Position numbers and translations under genes: made by a program. From contig DATAWX010000172.1 of assembly GCA_036266995.1 (NCBI GenBank), positions 1 through 64,000 of the forward strand: DNA of 64,000 nucleotides, read 5' to 3'. Below, piece after piece: positions 17,336-27,012 of this stretch. Numbering within the stretch: position 1 is the first letter of the stretch; every line of letters starts with the position of its first letter. Source of the DNA: GCA-003244245 sp036266995 (GTDB taxonomy: Bacteria > Actinomycetota > Actinomycetes > Mycobacteriales > Pseudonocardiaceae). The notes beneath the pieces are model-generated. The model ran no database searches, had not been told where the DNA came from, and saw nothing but the letters and a program-made list of their open reading frames with translations.

Positions 17336-18484
17336 TCAGAGGCCCAGTGACCGGCCGATTACTTCCTTCATGATCTCGGTGGTGCCGCCGTAGATCCGGG
17401 TGACGCGGGCGTCGGCGAAGGCCCGGGCGATGGGGTACTCGAGCATGTAGCCGTAGCCGCCGTGCAGCTGCAGGCAGCCGTCGACCACGCGGCCCTGCAG
17501 CTCGGTGCACCACCATTTGGCCTTGGCGGCGTCGGCGACGGTCAGCTCGCCATCGTTGAGGGCCTCGATGCAGCGGTCGGCGAAGGTCTGCGCGATGTCG
17601 ATCTCCGTGGCCATCTCAGCCAACCGGAATCTGGTGTTCTGGAATGATCCGATCGGCTGGCCGAACGCCTTGCGTTCCTTGACGTAGGACAGGGTCATGT
17701 CCAGCGCGGCCCGTGCCGCAGCCACGGCGGAGACGGCCATCGACAGTCGCTCCTGAGGCAGCCGATCGACCAGGTAGGAGAACCCGCGGCCCTGCACGCC
17801 GAGCAGGTTGTCGACCGGTACCCGGACGTCACGGAAGAACAGCTCGGCGGTGTCCTGGGCATGCTGACCCAGCTTGCCGAGTTTGCGACCGCGCTCGAAG
17901 CCCGCCATCCCACGCTCCACCACCAGCAGGCTCATCCCCTGATGGCGCTGGCGCGGGTCGGTCTTGACTGCGGTGATCACCAGATCGGCGTTGATGCCGT
18001 TGGTGATGAACGTTTTCGATCCGTTGACCAGGTAATGGTCAGCGTGGCGATACGCGGTGGTGGCCATGCCGGCCAGGTCTGAACCCATTCCCGGCTCGGT
18101 CATCGCGATGGCCGTGATCAGATCGCCGGAGGCGATGCCCGGCAACCACCGCTGCTGCTGCTCCTCGGTGGCGAGGTCCAGGAAGTACGGCAGGCAGATG
18201 TCGTTGTGCAGGCTCAGCCCCAGCCCAGCGCCAGCCGCCCCGGTGAGCATGATCTCCTCGTCCAGCACTGCATTGAACCGGAAGTCGGCCACCCCGCCGC
18301 CACCGAATTCCGCCGGGATCGCCATGCCGAGAAAGCCGGCCGCGCCGGCGGTGGTGAACAGCTCCCGCGGCACGATGCCATCTGCTTCCCAGGTCGACAG
18401 CTGCGGCATTATCTCCTTGGCCAGGAAAGTGCGGACGCTCTCGCGGAAGGCCTCATGCTCGGCCTCGAACAACCGACGGCGCAT
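17336..18484 (-). CDS. Acyl-CoA dehydrogenase (FadE-type)
   Basis: About 382 residues from the ATG at 18484, which has AGGAGGGA upstream; the open frame runs to 18553. It shows the FAD-binding signatures AMTEPGMGSDLAGM (about 125-138) and KTFITNG, and the C-terminal QLHGGYGYMLEYPIARAF. The end reads RIYGGTTEIMKEVIGRSL, with Gly where MCAD has its catalytic Glu. Long-chain and isovaleryl types place the base elsewhere, so this is normal for that subgroup. It would catalyse alpha,beta-dehydrogenation of an acyl-CoA with electron transfer to ETF. It is monocistronic. Confidence 0.93.
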   Translation of the reverse strand: MRRRLFEAEHEAFRESVRTFLAKEIMPQLSTWEADGIVPRELFTTAGAAGFLGMAIPAEFGGGGVADFRFNAVLDEEIMLTGAAGAGLGLSLHNDICLPYFLDLATEEQQQRWLPGIASGDLITAIAMTEPGMGSDLAGMATTAYRHADHYLVNGSKTFITNGINADLVITAVKTDPRQRHQGMSLLVVERGMAGFERGRKLGKLGQHAQDTAELFFRDVRVPVDNLLGVQGRGFSYLVDRLPQERLSMAVSAVAAARAALDMTLSYVKERKAFGQPIGSFQNTRFRLAEMATEIDIAQTFADRCIEALNDGELTVADAAKAKWWCTELQGRVVDGCLQLHGGYGYMLEYPIARAFADARVTRIYGGTTEIMKEVIGRSLGL

Positions 18485-18611
18485 GTGACGATGTCCCTCC
18501 TCTGGTAACCCCTGCCGCCCGGCCGCCACTCTGTCGAGGTGTGATGCAGTCACTTACGTTGTATTCTCTGCGGCCAAGGCAGACGAAGACCAGCCTAAGG
18601 GGTGAAACGCG

Positions 18612-19604
18612 GTGCTGGCTGACAATGCCCGAGGAGGCCAGTCCCCGGGCGCAGCGCTACCCCGAGACACCGGCCTGGCGCACGAGGCGATGTTCTACCG
18701 CGACGCCGACGACTACGCCATCACCCTCACGAGCTTCCTTCGGGAGAGCTTCGAGCTGGCGCAACCGGCACTGGTCGCGGTCCCCCGCCCGCATGTTGAC
18801 CTGCTGCGATCGGCGCTCGGATCCGACGCCGAGTGCGTCCAGTTCGTCGACATGACCGAGGCAGGTCGCAATCCGGGCCGGATCATCCGCACTGTGCTGC
18901 ACGCGTTTGTCCGGGAACATCCGTCGCGCCGGGTCCGCATCGTCGACGAACCGATCTGGCCGGGTCGGTCCGCAGCGGAATGCCGCGCCGCGCTGCAACA
19001 CGAAGCCCTGATCAACATCGCGTTGGCCGACCACGAGGCGACCATCCTGTGCCCCTACGACCGCCGCGGACTGGACAGCGCAACGCTGGCGCAGGCTCGG
19101 CAGACCCATCCGGTGCTGATCGAGCAGAACCGGCGGGGGATCAGCGCTGACTACCGGGACCCCCGCGCCGTCGCTGACGCGAGCCTCCAAGAGTTGCCCG
19201 ACCCCCCGGAGTGGTGGGGTGACATGCGGGTCTTCTCGTCGCTTACCGAGCTGCGGACGCTGCGGCTGTTCGTGCAGGATCTGGCCTCGCGGGCGGGACT
19301 GCCGGCGAACCGGGTGTCCGATCTGTGCCTGGCAGTCAACGAGGTCGCTACCAACACACTGGAACACACCCATGCGTCGGGTGTCCTCTCGGTCTGGCAG
19401 GACCCGGACACCGAGAGCCTGATCTGCGAGATCACTGACAGCGGGCAGCTACACGACCGGTTGGTCGGCCGGATGCCGCCCGACGAAGGGGACTCGCACG
19501 GCCGGGGGTTGATGTTGGTCAACTCGCTGTGTGATCTGGTCGAGATACCGACCGGCCAGATCGGCGCCGGAACCACCGTCCGGCTGCATATGCGGCTGCG
19601 CTGA
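18612..19604 (+). CDS. MEDS-domain anti-sigma/histidine-kinase-like regulator (RsbA type)
   Basis: A 330-residue protein with an N-terminal MEDS domain (HEAMFYRDADDYAITLTSFL, about 24-43), also found in DcmR-like sensors and proposed to bind small organic ligands. A C-terminal HATPase_c domain of the anti-sigma type follows, with N box LAVNEVATNTLEHTH and G2-like HGRGLMLVNSL. This MEDS plus HATPase fusion is widespread in actinobacteria and thought to act as an anti-sigma or switch kinase. GTG start with AGGGG upstream. No sigma factor or anti-anti-sigma gene adjoins it. It is divergent from the acyl-CoA dehydrogenase. Confidence 0.88.
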   Translation: MLADNARGGQSPGAALPRDTGLAHEAMFYRDADDYAITLTSFLRESFELAQPALVAVPRPHVDLLRSALGSDAECVQFVDMTEAGRNPGRIIRTVLHAFVREHPSRRVRIVDEPIWPGRSAAECRAALQHEALINIALADHEATILCPYDRRGLDSATLAQARQTHPVLIEQNRRGISADYRDPRAVADASLQELPDPPEWWGDMRVFSSLTELRTLRLFVQDLASRAGLPANRVSDLCLAVNEVATNTLEHTHASGVLSVWQDPDTESLICEITDSGQLHDRLVGRMPPDEGDSHGRGLMLVNSLCDLVEIPTGQIGAGTTVRLHMRLR

Positions 19605-19685
19605 ACGCATCTGGGGATAGGGCGAGCGACCCGGCTCTGCCGGTGCGTAGTGCCGCGCGCCCTGTCGCGGGCAAGATGGCGTGAC

Positions 19686-20219
19686 ATGACTGAGTTACGC
19701 ACCGCCCACACCGCTGACCTGGATACCACGACCCGGACGGCGGCACGGGCCCTGCTCGAGGACGTCTTCGACGGAGACATCGACGACCATGACTGGGAGC
19801 ACGCTCTGGGCGGAGTGCATGCCCTGGTGTGGGACGGGGTCGAGCTGATCGGGCACGCGTCGGTAATCCAGCGCCGACTGCTGCACAACGGGCGGGCGAT
19901 GCGCGCGGGCTATGTCGAGGGCGTGGGAGTTCGCGCGGACCACCGCCGGCACGGGCACGGCGCCGCCATGATGGAGGCGCTGGAGCGAGTCATCCGCAGC
20001 GCGTACGACCTGGGTGCGCTAGGCGCCGCCGACACAGCCGCGGACTTCTATGCCGCCCGCGGCTGGAAGTTGTGGCAGGGGCCGTCCTCGGCGCTCACCC
20101 CGACCGGGATCCAACGCACCGCAGCGGAGGACGGCTGCATCTACGTCCTGCCCCTGGCGGTCCCACTGGATCTGTTCGGTGAGCTGACCTGCGACTGGCG
20201 CGACGGCGACGTCTGGTAG
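19686..20219 (+). CDS. Aminoglycoside 2'-N-acetyltransferase, AAC(2')-I type
   Basis: A 177-residue GNAT-fold enzyme from the ATG at 19686. The acetyl-CoA motif is GVGVRADHRRHGHGAAMMEA (about 81-100), and the C-terminus LTCDWRDGDVW is almost diagnostic of the AAC(2')-I group found chromosomally in mycobacteria and Providencia. The substrate region LGALGAADTAADFYAARGWKL is also typical. The family acetylates the 2'-amino group of gentamicin- and tobramycin-type drugs; mycobacterial versions may have a native role in envelope metabolism. Start choice: the longer frame from 19650 lacks a ribosome site and adds 12 residues not in the family. Confidence 0.93.
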   Translation: MTELRTAHTADLDTTTRTAARALLEDVFDGDIDDHDWEHALGGVHALVWDGVELIGHASVIQRRLLHNGRAMRAGYVEGVGVRADHRRHGHGAAMMEALERVIRSAYDLGALGAADTAADFYAARGWKLWQGPSSALTPTGIQRTAAEDGCIYVLPLAVPLDLFGELTCDWRDGDVW

Positions 20220-20424
20220 ACTGCCCATCCCGTCATGCCGGTGTCCGTGTCGTGTGGTGCGCGGCGTAGGACTGCCGGTCACCCCCGAGTTCGTCTCCCT
20301 CATCCAACGGCTGCACTCCGGCAGCGCGGAAGTCAGAGCATGGTGGCCACGCCACGACTTCGCCGACTCGCGCAGATGCCGGTAGAGGAACGGGCTTCAG
20401 CGTCGGTCGCTGCGAACTGCGGCG

Positions 20425-21660
20425 TCACTCCCGGATTCGGATGAGGTCTCGCGGGGTGTGGAGGGGATTGCGGCGTGGTGGGCCGCCGAGCCAGGGTGGT
20501 GGGTGGAATTGCGGAATGCTACCGGTCATGTCGATCCGCCACCGGGAATGGTGGATCAGTCGATGATGTCGGCCGCACAGTGCGACGCAGTTTTCGACGC
20601 TGGTGGGCCCGTTGTCGGCCCAATGAGTCACGTGGTGAATATCGCACCAACGGGCCGGTACCGGGCAGCCGGGAAAAGCGCATCCGGCATCTCTCACGAG
20701 CACCGCGCGGCGGATCGCGGTCGGCACGGTATAGCTGGCCCGCCCGATATCCAACGGCTCACCCCGGGCACCGAGCACCACTGGGATCACCCGCGCGTCA
20801 CACGCGATCCGCCGGGCGATGTCGGCGTTGATCGGACCACCGAACGCCAGCGATGCCGCCCCGATCCGGCCCTGCAACACGCCCAGGCTCATGGTGACCA
20901 CGACCTGGGGGCGTTCCCCACCCTCGGTGGGCAGATCACCGGCATCCAGCGACCGTTGAGCGAGTTCGACCAAGGCGTCAGCGTCACGTTGCGCCGCGGT
21001 GCGGAAGTCGACTTCGGTGTCGGTGGTCGGGCGCGGCGCGGCCAGCGGGCTCAGCGCGGCGCGGAGGATCTCGGCGGCTTCCCGGTCGAGCCATCCCCCC
21101 AGCTCATACCCACCGTCGAGGTCGGTGAAGGTCAACCGCCGACGAGTCTCGGCAATGTCCTTCGGGCGCGGACCGTCCTGATCCAAATACGCGAGGATCC
21201 GGGTACCCAACAGGGAGAGTTGCGCGGCGTCCAACGTTCGAGCGTGTTTGGCCAACTCCGCTTCGATCTCAGCACGCTGCGGGGCATCGACGTGGGCTGG
21301 AATGCGGGCCAGTACCGAGCGGATCACGGTGACATCCGCGGGGCCGATCGCGTGCTCAGCCACCGCCGCAGCGGTCGCCGGCAACCGCGGTTCGACCAGT
21401 GCGCCACCCACTCCGCGACCAGGTAATACGTCAGCGGCGGCGGCGACCCGGGCTCGGGCCTCACCTCGTGATACCCGCCCGACCGCGCGCACCAACTCGA
21501 CCGTCGTGCGATACCCGGCCGTCTCCGCGGTTCCCCGGGAATCAACCTCGGCTATCACCGACAGCATTTCCGCCCAGGTTGAATGCAACCGGGTTTCCAA
21601 CGCGGCCAGTTCGGCGAGCAGCTCAGTATCACTGCTCTGCCAGACCTCCGCCGTCGACAT
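20425..21660 (-). CDS. DUF222/13E12-repeat HNH endonuclease-domain protein
   Basis: A 411-residue member of the multi-copy actinobacterial 13E12 family: an N-terminal DUF222 helical domain (ELLAELAALETRLHSTWAEML) and a C-terminal HNH domain. The latter has CAFPGCPVPARWCDIHHVTHW and CVALCGRHHRLIHHSRWRI, giving the zinc Cys pairs and the HNH histidines. Function is unproven; the family is often considered selfish or mobile. The HNH residues appear intact. It is flanked by a remnant of a padR gene on its 5' side. Confidence 0.92.
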   Translation of the reverse strand: MSTAEVWQSSDTELLAELAALETRLHSTWAEMLSVIAEVDSRGTAETAGYRTTVELVRAVGRVSRGEARARVAAAADVLPGRGVGGALVEPRLPATAAAVAEHAIGPADVTVIRSVLARIPAHVDAPQRAEIEAELAKHARTLDAAQLSLLGTRILAYLDQDGPRPKDIAETRRRLTFTDLDGGYELGGWLDREAAEILRAALSPLAAPRPTTDTEVDFRTAAQRDADALVELAQRSLDAGDLPTEGGERPQVVVTMSLGVLQGRIGAASLAFGGPINADIARRIACDARVIPVVLGARGEPLDIGRASYTVPTAIRRAVLVRDAGCAFPGCPVPARWCDIHHVTHWADNGPTSVENCVALCGRHHRLIHHSRWRIDMTGSIPQFHPPPWLGGPPRRNPLHTPRDLIRIRE

Positions 21661-21804
21661 GACCCTATTCTAGAACACCGTACCGACAATACCGGCCCGA
21701 CATTCAGGGAAGCGGATGGCAAATCTTCCACAGCATGACCAATGCGGGAAACAGCCCGGCTGCGGGTTCTGCGACCGCCGCCGGTCACGTCAAAGGCGAC
21801 GGAA

Positions 21805-21980
21805 CTACGGCGCCCGCGGGTGCGCCACTGATCCTGGCGCTCGTAGCGTGACGGCGGCACCGGCGAGGACGCCGACGACGATGACAGCGAAGAAGGCCGC
21901 GGTGAGCGGGTCGGGGTGCACGATCGATTGGATGACCGCGCCGGCGCGGATCGCGAGATTGCGGGCCCGGTCCGGGCCGG
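21805..21980 (-). pseudogene. Possible 3' fragment of a membrane protein
   Basis: Read on the minus strand, this ends an open frame with a strongly hydrophobic helix (AAFFAVIVVGVLAGAAVTL) preceded by AIRAGAVIQSIVHPDPL. It reads like the C-terminus of a membrane protein, but nothing convincing lies upstream; the frame runs into antisense of the padR remnant. Low confidence. It may be chance, given the GC content. Confidence 0.3.
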
Positions 21981-22005
21981 GGTTGCGTTCGCCGATCGCT
22001 CGGTG

Positions 22006-22311
22006 CGGTACTTCTGGCCGATCAGCCGCAGCCAGGTCTACAGCGAGCTCTCCCGTCTCCAGGAGCTTGGCTGGGTCAGCGGCACCGTGGTCGCGCAGGA
22101 CCGTTATCCCGACAAACGGGTGTATGAACCGACACCCGACGGCTTGCGGGCGCTGCGACACTGGCTCGACGTACCCGCCCCGCTCCAACGCATCCAGGAC
22201 GTGGTCCTCAGGACCTTCTTCGGCGAGCACATGAGCTCGCAACGGCTCTCCGAACAGTTCGCGGAGTACCGCCAGCAGGCCGGACCCAGGCCCTGCTCGA
22301 GCAGCACATAA
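22006..22311 (+). pseudogene. PadR-family regulator, truncated at both ends
   Basis: The segment RYFWPISRSQVYSELSRLQ followed by DKRVYEPTPDGLRALRHWL is the second half of a PadR winged helix and its wing. The first helix and start (normally about 35 residues ending near GYDLL) are missing, replaced by unrelated sequence. After FAEYRQQA the C-terminal helical domain breaks off into PRPCSSST. It is therefore a gene remnant, lying between the HNH gene and hrpA. Confidence 0.7.
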
Positions 22312-22336
22312 CAGATCCCGCGGCGGGGGCACCGGC

Positions 22337-25300
22337 CTAGCGGAACGGTCCGGTCAGCTCGTCCATCGCCTGGTAGATCCGCTTGTCGGACACCGGATAC
22401 GGGGTGCGCAGCTCTTGGGCGAAGTAGCTGACCCGCAGCTCCTCGATCATCCAGCGGATCCGCTGCAGCCCCGGATCGTCGCCGACCTCGTCGCGGCCGG
22501 GTTGGCGGCGCAGCTGCTGGTAGGCCTGCGTGATGGTCTGGATCCGGCGCATCCAGTCCCGGTCGCGGTCCGGATCGCGGGTCAGCTTGTCCAGCCGGCG
22601 CCCGATCGCCTGCAGGTAACGGGTCAGGTCAGGAAGCCGCTGCGCGCCGGTCGCGGTGACGAAGCCCGGCCCGAGCAGGCCGGCCAGCTGCTCGCGGACG
22701 TCAGCCACCGCGGGGTCCAACGCCGGCCCAGTAAGCTCGGCCAGCCGCGCCTCGGCGGCGTTGGCCTGGGTCAGGCTGCGCTGCACGTGGGCGAGCACGG
22801 CACGAGTGGCGTCAGCGAGTTCACCGTGGGCTCGGTCGGCCAGCCGGGCGAAGCCGTCGGCGTCGCGGGGCGGCCCGCCGCAGGCGGCGATCAGCGCGTC
22901 GGCGGCACAGTCGACGCAGTCGGCCAGCAAGGCCTCGGTACTGCCGTCTGGATTGCGGGCCAGCACCAACCGGGCCTGCCGGTCCAGGCCGCGCTGCACC
23001 AACTTGATCAAACCGGGGACCGCCAGCAGCAGCAGCCGCCGGGTGCCCGCCCCCATGGCGCGCCGCTGCTCCGCCTCGGTGGGCAGCAGCGCGACGGCGA
23101 CGGTGTCGCCCTCGTCCACCAGCGCCGGGTAGGCGGTGACCAGGTGGCCGGCCTGCTGCTGCTGGTGGGTCTGCGGCAACGTCCCGATATCCCAGCCGCG
23201 CAGGCCACGGCGTTGCAGTCCGGTCCCCGCAGCGGACAGGGTAGCGCGCAACTGCGGCTGCAGCTGGCGGGTCAGTGCACTGAGGTCCTTGCCTTGAGCC
23301 AGTACGTGGTCGCCGTCGGACACCCGGAAGGTGATCTTCAGGTGGTCGGGCACCTGGTCGAGCCGCCAGTCCTCCCGCAGCACCGCTACGCCCGCTTCGG
23401 AAAGCTCGCGCTCCAGGGCGCCCAGCAAAGGTTCTCCGCCGGCTGAGCCGGCAATCAGACCGTAGTAGGGCGTCATTCGGGCCAACAATGCCTTGGCTCG
23501 GTCCGGCACCGGTACCAACTGGCGGCGCAGCGGCTTGGGCAGCGACTTGAGCAACGCGACGACCAGCTCCTCCCGTAACCCGGGAACCTGCCAGGTAAAG
23601 GGGGCGGCGGTGAGCTGGTTGAGCACCGGCAGCGGCACGTGCACGGTCACCCCGTCAGCGTCGGCACCGGGCTCGAACTGGTAGGACAGCTCCAACTCCA
23701 GAGTGCCGAACGACCACGAATCGGGATAGTCAGCCTCGCTGACGGCCTGCCCAGTGATCAGCATCGAGGGCTTGAAGTCCAGCAGGTTCGGCGCGGACTT
23801 GCTGATCTTGCGCCACCAGGTGTCGAAATGCCGGGCCGAGACGACCTCGGCGGGAACGCGCTGGTCGTAGAAGTCGAACAGGGTCTCGTCGTCGACCAAG
23901 ATGTCGCTGCGACGGGCCCGCGCTTCGAGCTCCCCGACGTCGTCGAGCAGCGCCCGATTGGCCTGGAAGAAAGCGTGCCGCGTCTCCCAGTCGCCTTCCA
24001 CCAGAGCGTGTCGCAGGAACAGTTCACGGGACAGTTCCGGGTCGATTTTCCCGTAATCGACCTTGCGGGATGCGACGATCGGAATGCCGTACAGAGTGAC
24101 TTTCTCGTAGGCCACCACCGCGCCGCGCTTACGTTCCCAGTGCGGCTCGCTGTAGCTTCGTTTCACCAGGTCACCGGCCAGTGATTCGACCCACTGCGGC
24201 TCGATCCGCGCGGCGATCCGACCCCATAGCCTGGAGGTCTCCACCAGCTCCGCGGCCATCACCCAGCGCGGCGGCTTGCGAAACAGTGCCGATCCCGGGA
24301 AGACAGCGAATCGTGCGCCGCGGGCGCCGAGATAATCGCGGGTCTCGGGATCGAGCAGCCCGACATGAGAGAGTAGCCCGGCCAGTAATGAGATATGCAC
24401 CTGCTGCGAGTCGGCCGGCACCGTGTTCGGCGCCATCCGCAGGTCGCGGGTGATCCGGCGTAACTGACTGTGCAGGTCCTGCCACTCCCGCACCCGCAGG
24501 TAGTGCAGGTACTCCGTCTTGCACAGCTTGCGGAACTGGTTGGAGGACAGCGCTTCCTGCTGCTCGTCGAGATGGCGCCAGAGACTGAGGAAACTCAGGA
24601 AGTCGGAGTCCAAGCTGGCGAACCTCGCGTGCTGGGCGTCGGCGGCCGCCTCGGCGTCGGTCGGGCGCTCCCGCGGATCCTGAATGGACAGCGCCGCGAC
24701 GATCACCAAGACTTCGTGCAGGCAACCGTTCTCCTTGGCCGCCACCACCATCCGGGCCAGCCGGGGGTCCAGCGGCAGCTGCACCAGCGTGCGCCCGATC
24801 CGGGTGAGCCGCAAAGTCGGTGGCTCTTCGGGGTGGTCTTCAAGGCCGGCCAACCCCGGGGTGGGCCGGCCTTGAAGAGCACCCAACTCGCGCAGCAGCA
24901 CGACGCCGTCGGAGATCTGCCGGCGGTCCGGCGGGTCGATGAACCCGAACGTGGCTACCTCCCCCAGGTTCAGCGCCATCATCTGCAGGATCACCGACGC
25001 CAGGTGGGTGCGCACGATCTCCGGCTCGGTGAACTCCGGGCGCGACTGGAGGTCCTCCACCGAATACAACCGGATGCAGATGCCGTCGCTGGTGCGCCCG
25101 CACCGTCCGGCGCGCTGGGTGGCCGAGGCCTGCGAGACGGGTTCGATCGGCAGCCGCTGCACCTTCAAGCGACGGCTGTAGCGGGAGATCCGAGCCGTAC
25201 CCGAATCGATCACGTACCGGATCCCCGGCACCGTCAGCGACGTCTCGGCGACATTGGTGGCCAGCACGATCCGGCACGTGCGGTGTGGCTGAAAGACCCG

Positions 25301-26152
25301 GTGCTGCTCGGCCGCGGACAGCCGGGCATACAGCGGCAGGATCTCGGTGCCCGGCAGTTCCAGCGCGTGCAATGCATCCCGGGTGTCGCGGATCTCCCGC
25401 TCGCCGGACAGGAATACCAGGATGTCGCCGGGGCCCCCGCTGCGCAGTTCCGTCACCGCGTCGCAGATCGCCTGGGTCTGGTCGCGATCGTCGTCGCGAT
25501 CCACTCCATAGGGACGGTAACGGATCTCAACCGGGTAGGTACGGCCGGAGACCTCGATCACCGGGGCACCGTCGAAGTACCGGGAGAACCGCTCGGGGTC
25601 GATGGTCGCCGAGGTGATGATCAGTCGTAGGTCGGGACGGCGAGGCAGCAACTGCTTGAGGTAACCCAGGATGAAGTCGATGTTCAGCGAGCGTTCGTGC
25701 GCCTCGTCGATGATCAGTGTGTCGTACTGTGCCAGGGTGGGGTCGGACTGGATCTCGGCCAGCAGAATCCCGTCGGTCATCAGCTTGACCAGGGTCTCCC
25801 CGGATGCGTGATCGGTGAAGCGCACCTTCCAGCCGACCGCACCACCGACCGGGACGTCCAGTTCCTCGGCGATGCGCTCGGCGACCGTACGCGCGGCGAG
25901 CCTGCGTGGTTGGGTGTGCCCGATGATGCCCCGGACCCCGCGGCCCAGCTCCAGACAGATTTTGGGGATCTGGGTGGTCTTCCCGGAACCGGTCTCCCCA
26001 GCGATCACCACCACCTGATGGTCCCGGATCGCCGCGGAGATCCCGCCGGTGTGCTGGCTGATCGGCAGCGCCTGCGGGTAGCGGATCTGCGGCACCGCAG
26101 CCGCCCGACGGGCGATGCACAGCTCGGCTGACGATTCGCGCACAATGGTCAC
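22337..26152 (-). CDS. hrpA: ATP-dependent RNA helicase HrpA
   Basis: A 1271-residue DEAH-box helicase of the full bacterial HrpA length. Walker A GETGSGKTTQIPKICLELG (about 54-72), the DEAH box (about 149-152), the SAT motif in IITSATIDPERF, and motif VI QRAGRCGRT (about 345) are intact. The helicase-associated domain, OB fold and the long DUF3418 C-terminal region (ending near ELRVSYFAQELRTPYPVSDKR) follow. Family role: RNA unwinding and, in E. coli, rescue of stalled or collided ribosomes and mRNA processing. It stands alone. The start at 26152 is in good agreement with family length. Confidence 0.96.
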   Translation of the reverse strand: MTIVRESSAELCIARRAAAVPQIRYPQALPISQHTGGISAAIRDHQVVVIAGETGSGKTTQIPKICLELGRGVRGIIGHTQPRRLAARTVAERIAEELDVPVGGAVGWKVRFTDHASGETLVKLMTDGILLAEIQSDPTLAQYDTLIIDEAHERSLNIDFILGYLKQLLPRRPDLRLIITSATIDPERFSRYFDGAPVIEVSGRTYPVEIRYRPYGVDRDDDRDQTQAICDAVTELRSGGPGDILVFLSGEREIRDTRDALHALELPGTEILPLYARLSAAEQHRVFQPHRTCRIVLATNVAETSLTVPGIRYVIDSGTARISRYSRRLKVQRLPIEPVSQASATQRAGRCGRTSDGICIRLYSVEDLQSRPEFTEPEIVRTHLASVILQMMALNLGEVATFGFIDPPDRRQISDGVVLLRELGALQGRPTPGLAGLEDHPEEPPTLRLTRIGRTLVQLPLDPRLARMVVAAKENGCLHEVLVIVAALSIQDPRERPTDAEAAADAQHARFASLDSDFLSFLSLWRHLDEQQEALSSNQFRKLCKTEYLHYLRVREWQDLHSQLRRITRDLRMAPNTVPADSQQVHISLLAGLLSHVGLLDPETRDYLGARGARFAVFPGSALFRKPPRWVMAAELVETSRLWGRIAARIEPQWVESLAGDLVKRSYSEPHWERKRGAVVAYEKVTLYGIPIVASRKVDYGKIDPELSRELFLRHALVEGDWETRHAFFQANRALLDDVGELEARARRSDILVDDETLFDFYDQRVPAEVVSARHFDTWWRKISKSAPNLLDFKPSMLITGQAVSEADYPDSWSFGTLELELSYQFEPGADADGVTVHVPLPVLNQLTAAPFTWQVPGLREELVVALLKSLPKPLRRQLVPVPDRAKALLARMTPYYGLIAGSAGGEPLLGALERELSEAGVAVLREDWRLDQVPDHLKITFRVSDGDHVLAQGKDLSALTRQLQPQLRATLSAAGTGLQRRGLRGWDIGTLPQTHQQQQAGHLVTAYPALVDEGDTVAVALLPTEAEQRRAMGAGTRRLLLLAVPGLIKLVQRGLDRQARLVLARNPDGSTEALLADCVDCAADALIAACGGPPRDADGFARLADRAHGELADATRAVLAHVQRSLTQANAAEARLAELTGPALDPAVADVREQLAGLLGPGFVTATGAQRLPDLTRYLQAIGRRLDKLTRDPDRDRDWMRRIQTITQAYQQLRRQPGRDEVGDDPGLQRIRWMIEELRVSYFAQELRTPYPVSDKRIYQAMDELTGPFR

Positions 26153-26203
26153 TTACCCTAGAGCACTAGTTACTGGCGGGTTACATGTCGATACAGTGTC
26201 GGT

Positions 26204-26989
26204 GTGGAGCTGGCCTATAACCGGTGTGGCGCGGGGCCGCCGCTCGTTTTGCTGCACGGTGCCGGGCACCGGCGGCAAGGCTGGCTCCCGGTCGAGGAGC
26301 GGTTGGCCAAGCACCGCGATGTGATCTCCGTAGACTTTCCGGGATTCGGCGAGTCCCCTCCGCTGCCGGACCACCTATCCTACGAGCTGGACACTGCGGT
26401 GATCGTGCTCAAGGAGTTCTTCGCGGACCTCGGCCTGGATCGGCCACACGTGGCGGGGAACTCGATGGGTGGTTTGGTCTCGCTCGTGCTTGCCCAGCAT
26501 GGGATGGTCAGCAGTGCGACGGCGCTGTCACCAGCGGGTCTGTGGACACCGATTGACCGGCGCGTGTCGCTGGCCTTGATCCGGTCGATTCTCCGCACGG
26601 CGCAATGGATGCCACCGAAGCTCGCGCACCGGTTGTCCCGATCGGCGGCCGGGCGCACCCTCATGTGCCGGTTCATGTTCGGCCGTCCGGACCTGCTCGA
26701 GCCACAGGTGCTGCTCGACGACATGCAGGCGATGATCAACGCGGTCGGTTTCATTCCCAGCCTGGCGGCCGGAGAAAAGATCGTCTTCACCGGCCCGGTG
26801 CCGGACGTCCCGGTGACCGTCGCATGGGGGGCCCGGGACCTGCTATTCCGGCGCCCTCGGGCCGAATCAGTCCGTCGACTGATCCCGCACGTCCAACTGC
26901 TGCGGCTGCCCGGCTGTGGGCACGTGCCGATGAACGACAATCCCGAACTGGTGGCCCACGTCCTGCTCACCGGCAGTGACCACAGTTAG
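26204..26989 (+). CDS. Alpha/beta hydrolase
   Basis: A 261-residue hydrolase with the oxyanion loop LLHGAGHRRQGW (about 18-29), the nucleophile elbow GNSMGG (Ser about 88), an acid residue in AWGARDLLF, and the catalytic His in LPGCGHVPMNDNPELV. It resembles serine hydrolases of the epoxide-hydrolase/esterase group. The substrate cannot be inferred. The GTG start at 26204 lies 51 bases from the divergent hrpA start. Confidence 0.9.
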   Translation: MELAYNRCGAGPPLVLLHGAGHRRQGWLPVEERLAKHRDVISVDFPGFGESPPLPDHLSYELDTAVIVLKEFFADLGLDRPHVAGNSMGGLVSLVLAQHGMVSSATALSPAGLWTPIDRRVSLALIRSILRTAQWMPPKLAHRLSRSAAGRTLMCRFMFGRPDLLEPQVLLDDMQAMINAVGFIPSLAAGEKIVFTGPVPDVPVTVAWGARDLLFRRPRAESVRRLIPHVQLLRLPGCGHVPMNDNPELVAHVLLTGSDHS

Positions 26990-27012
26990 ACGCGCGCTCG
27001 AGACCTCCTGAC

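Noticed and set aside
20221..20424. Possible gene in the 204-base gap after aac(2')
   Set aside because: Open frames have no ribosome site or recognisable content.
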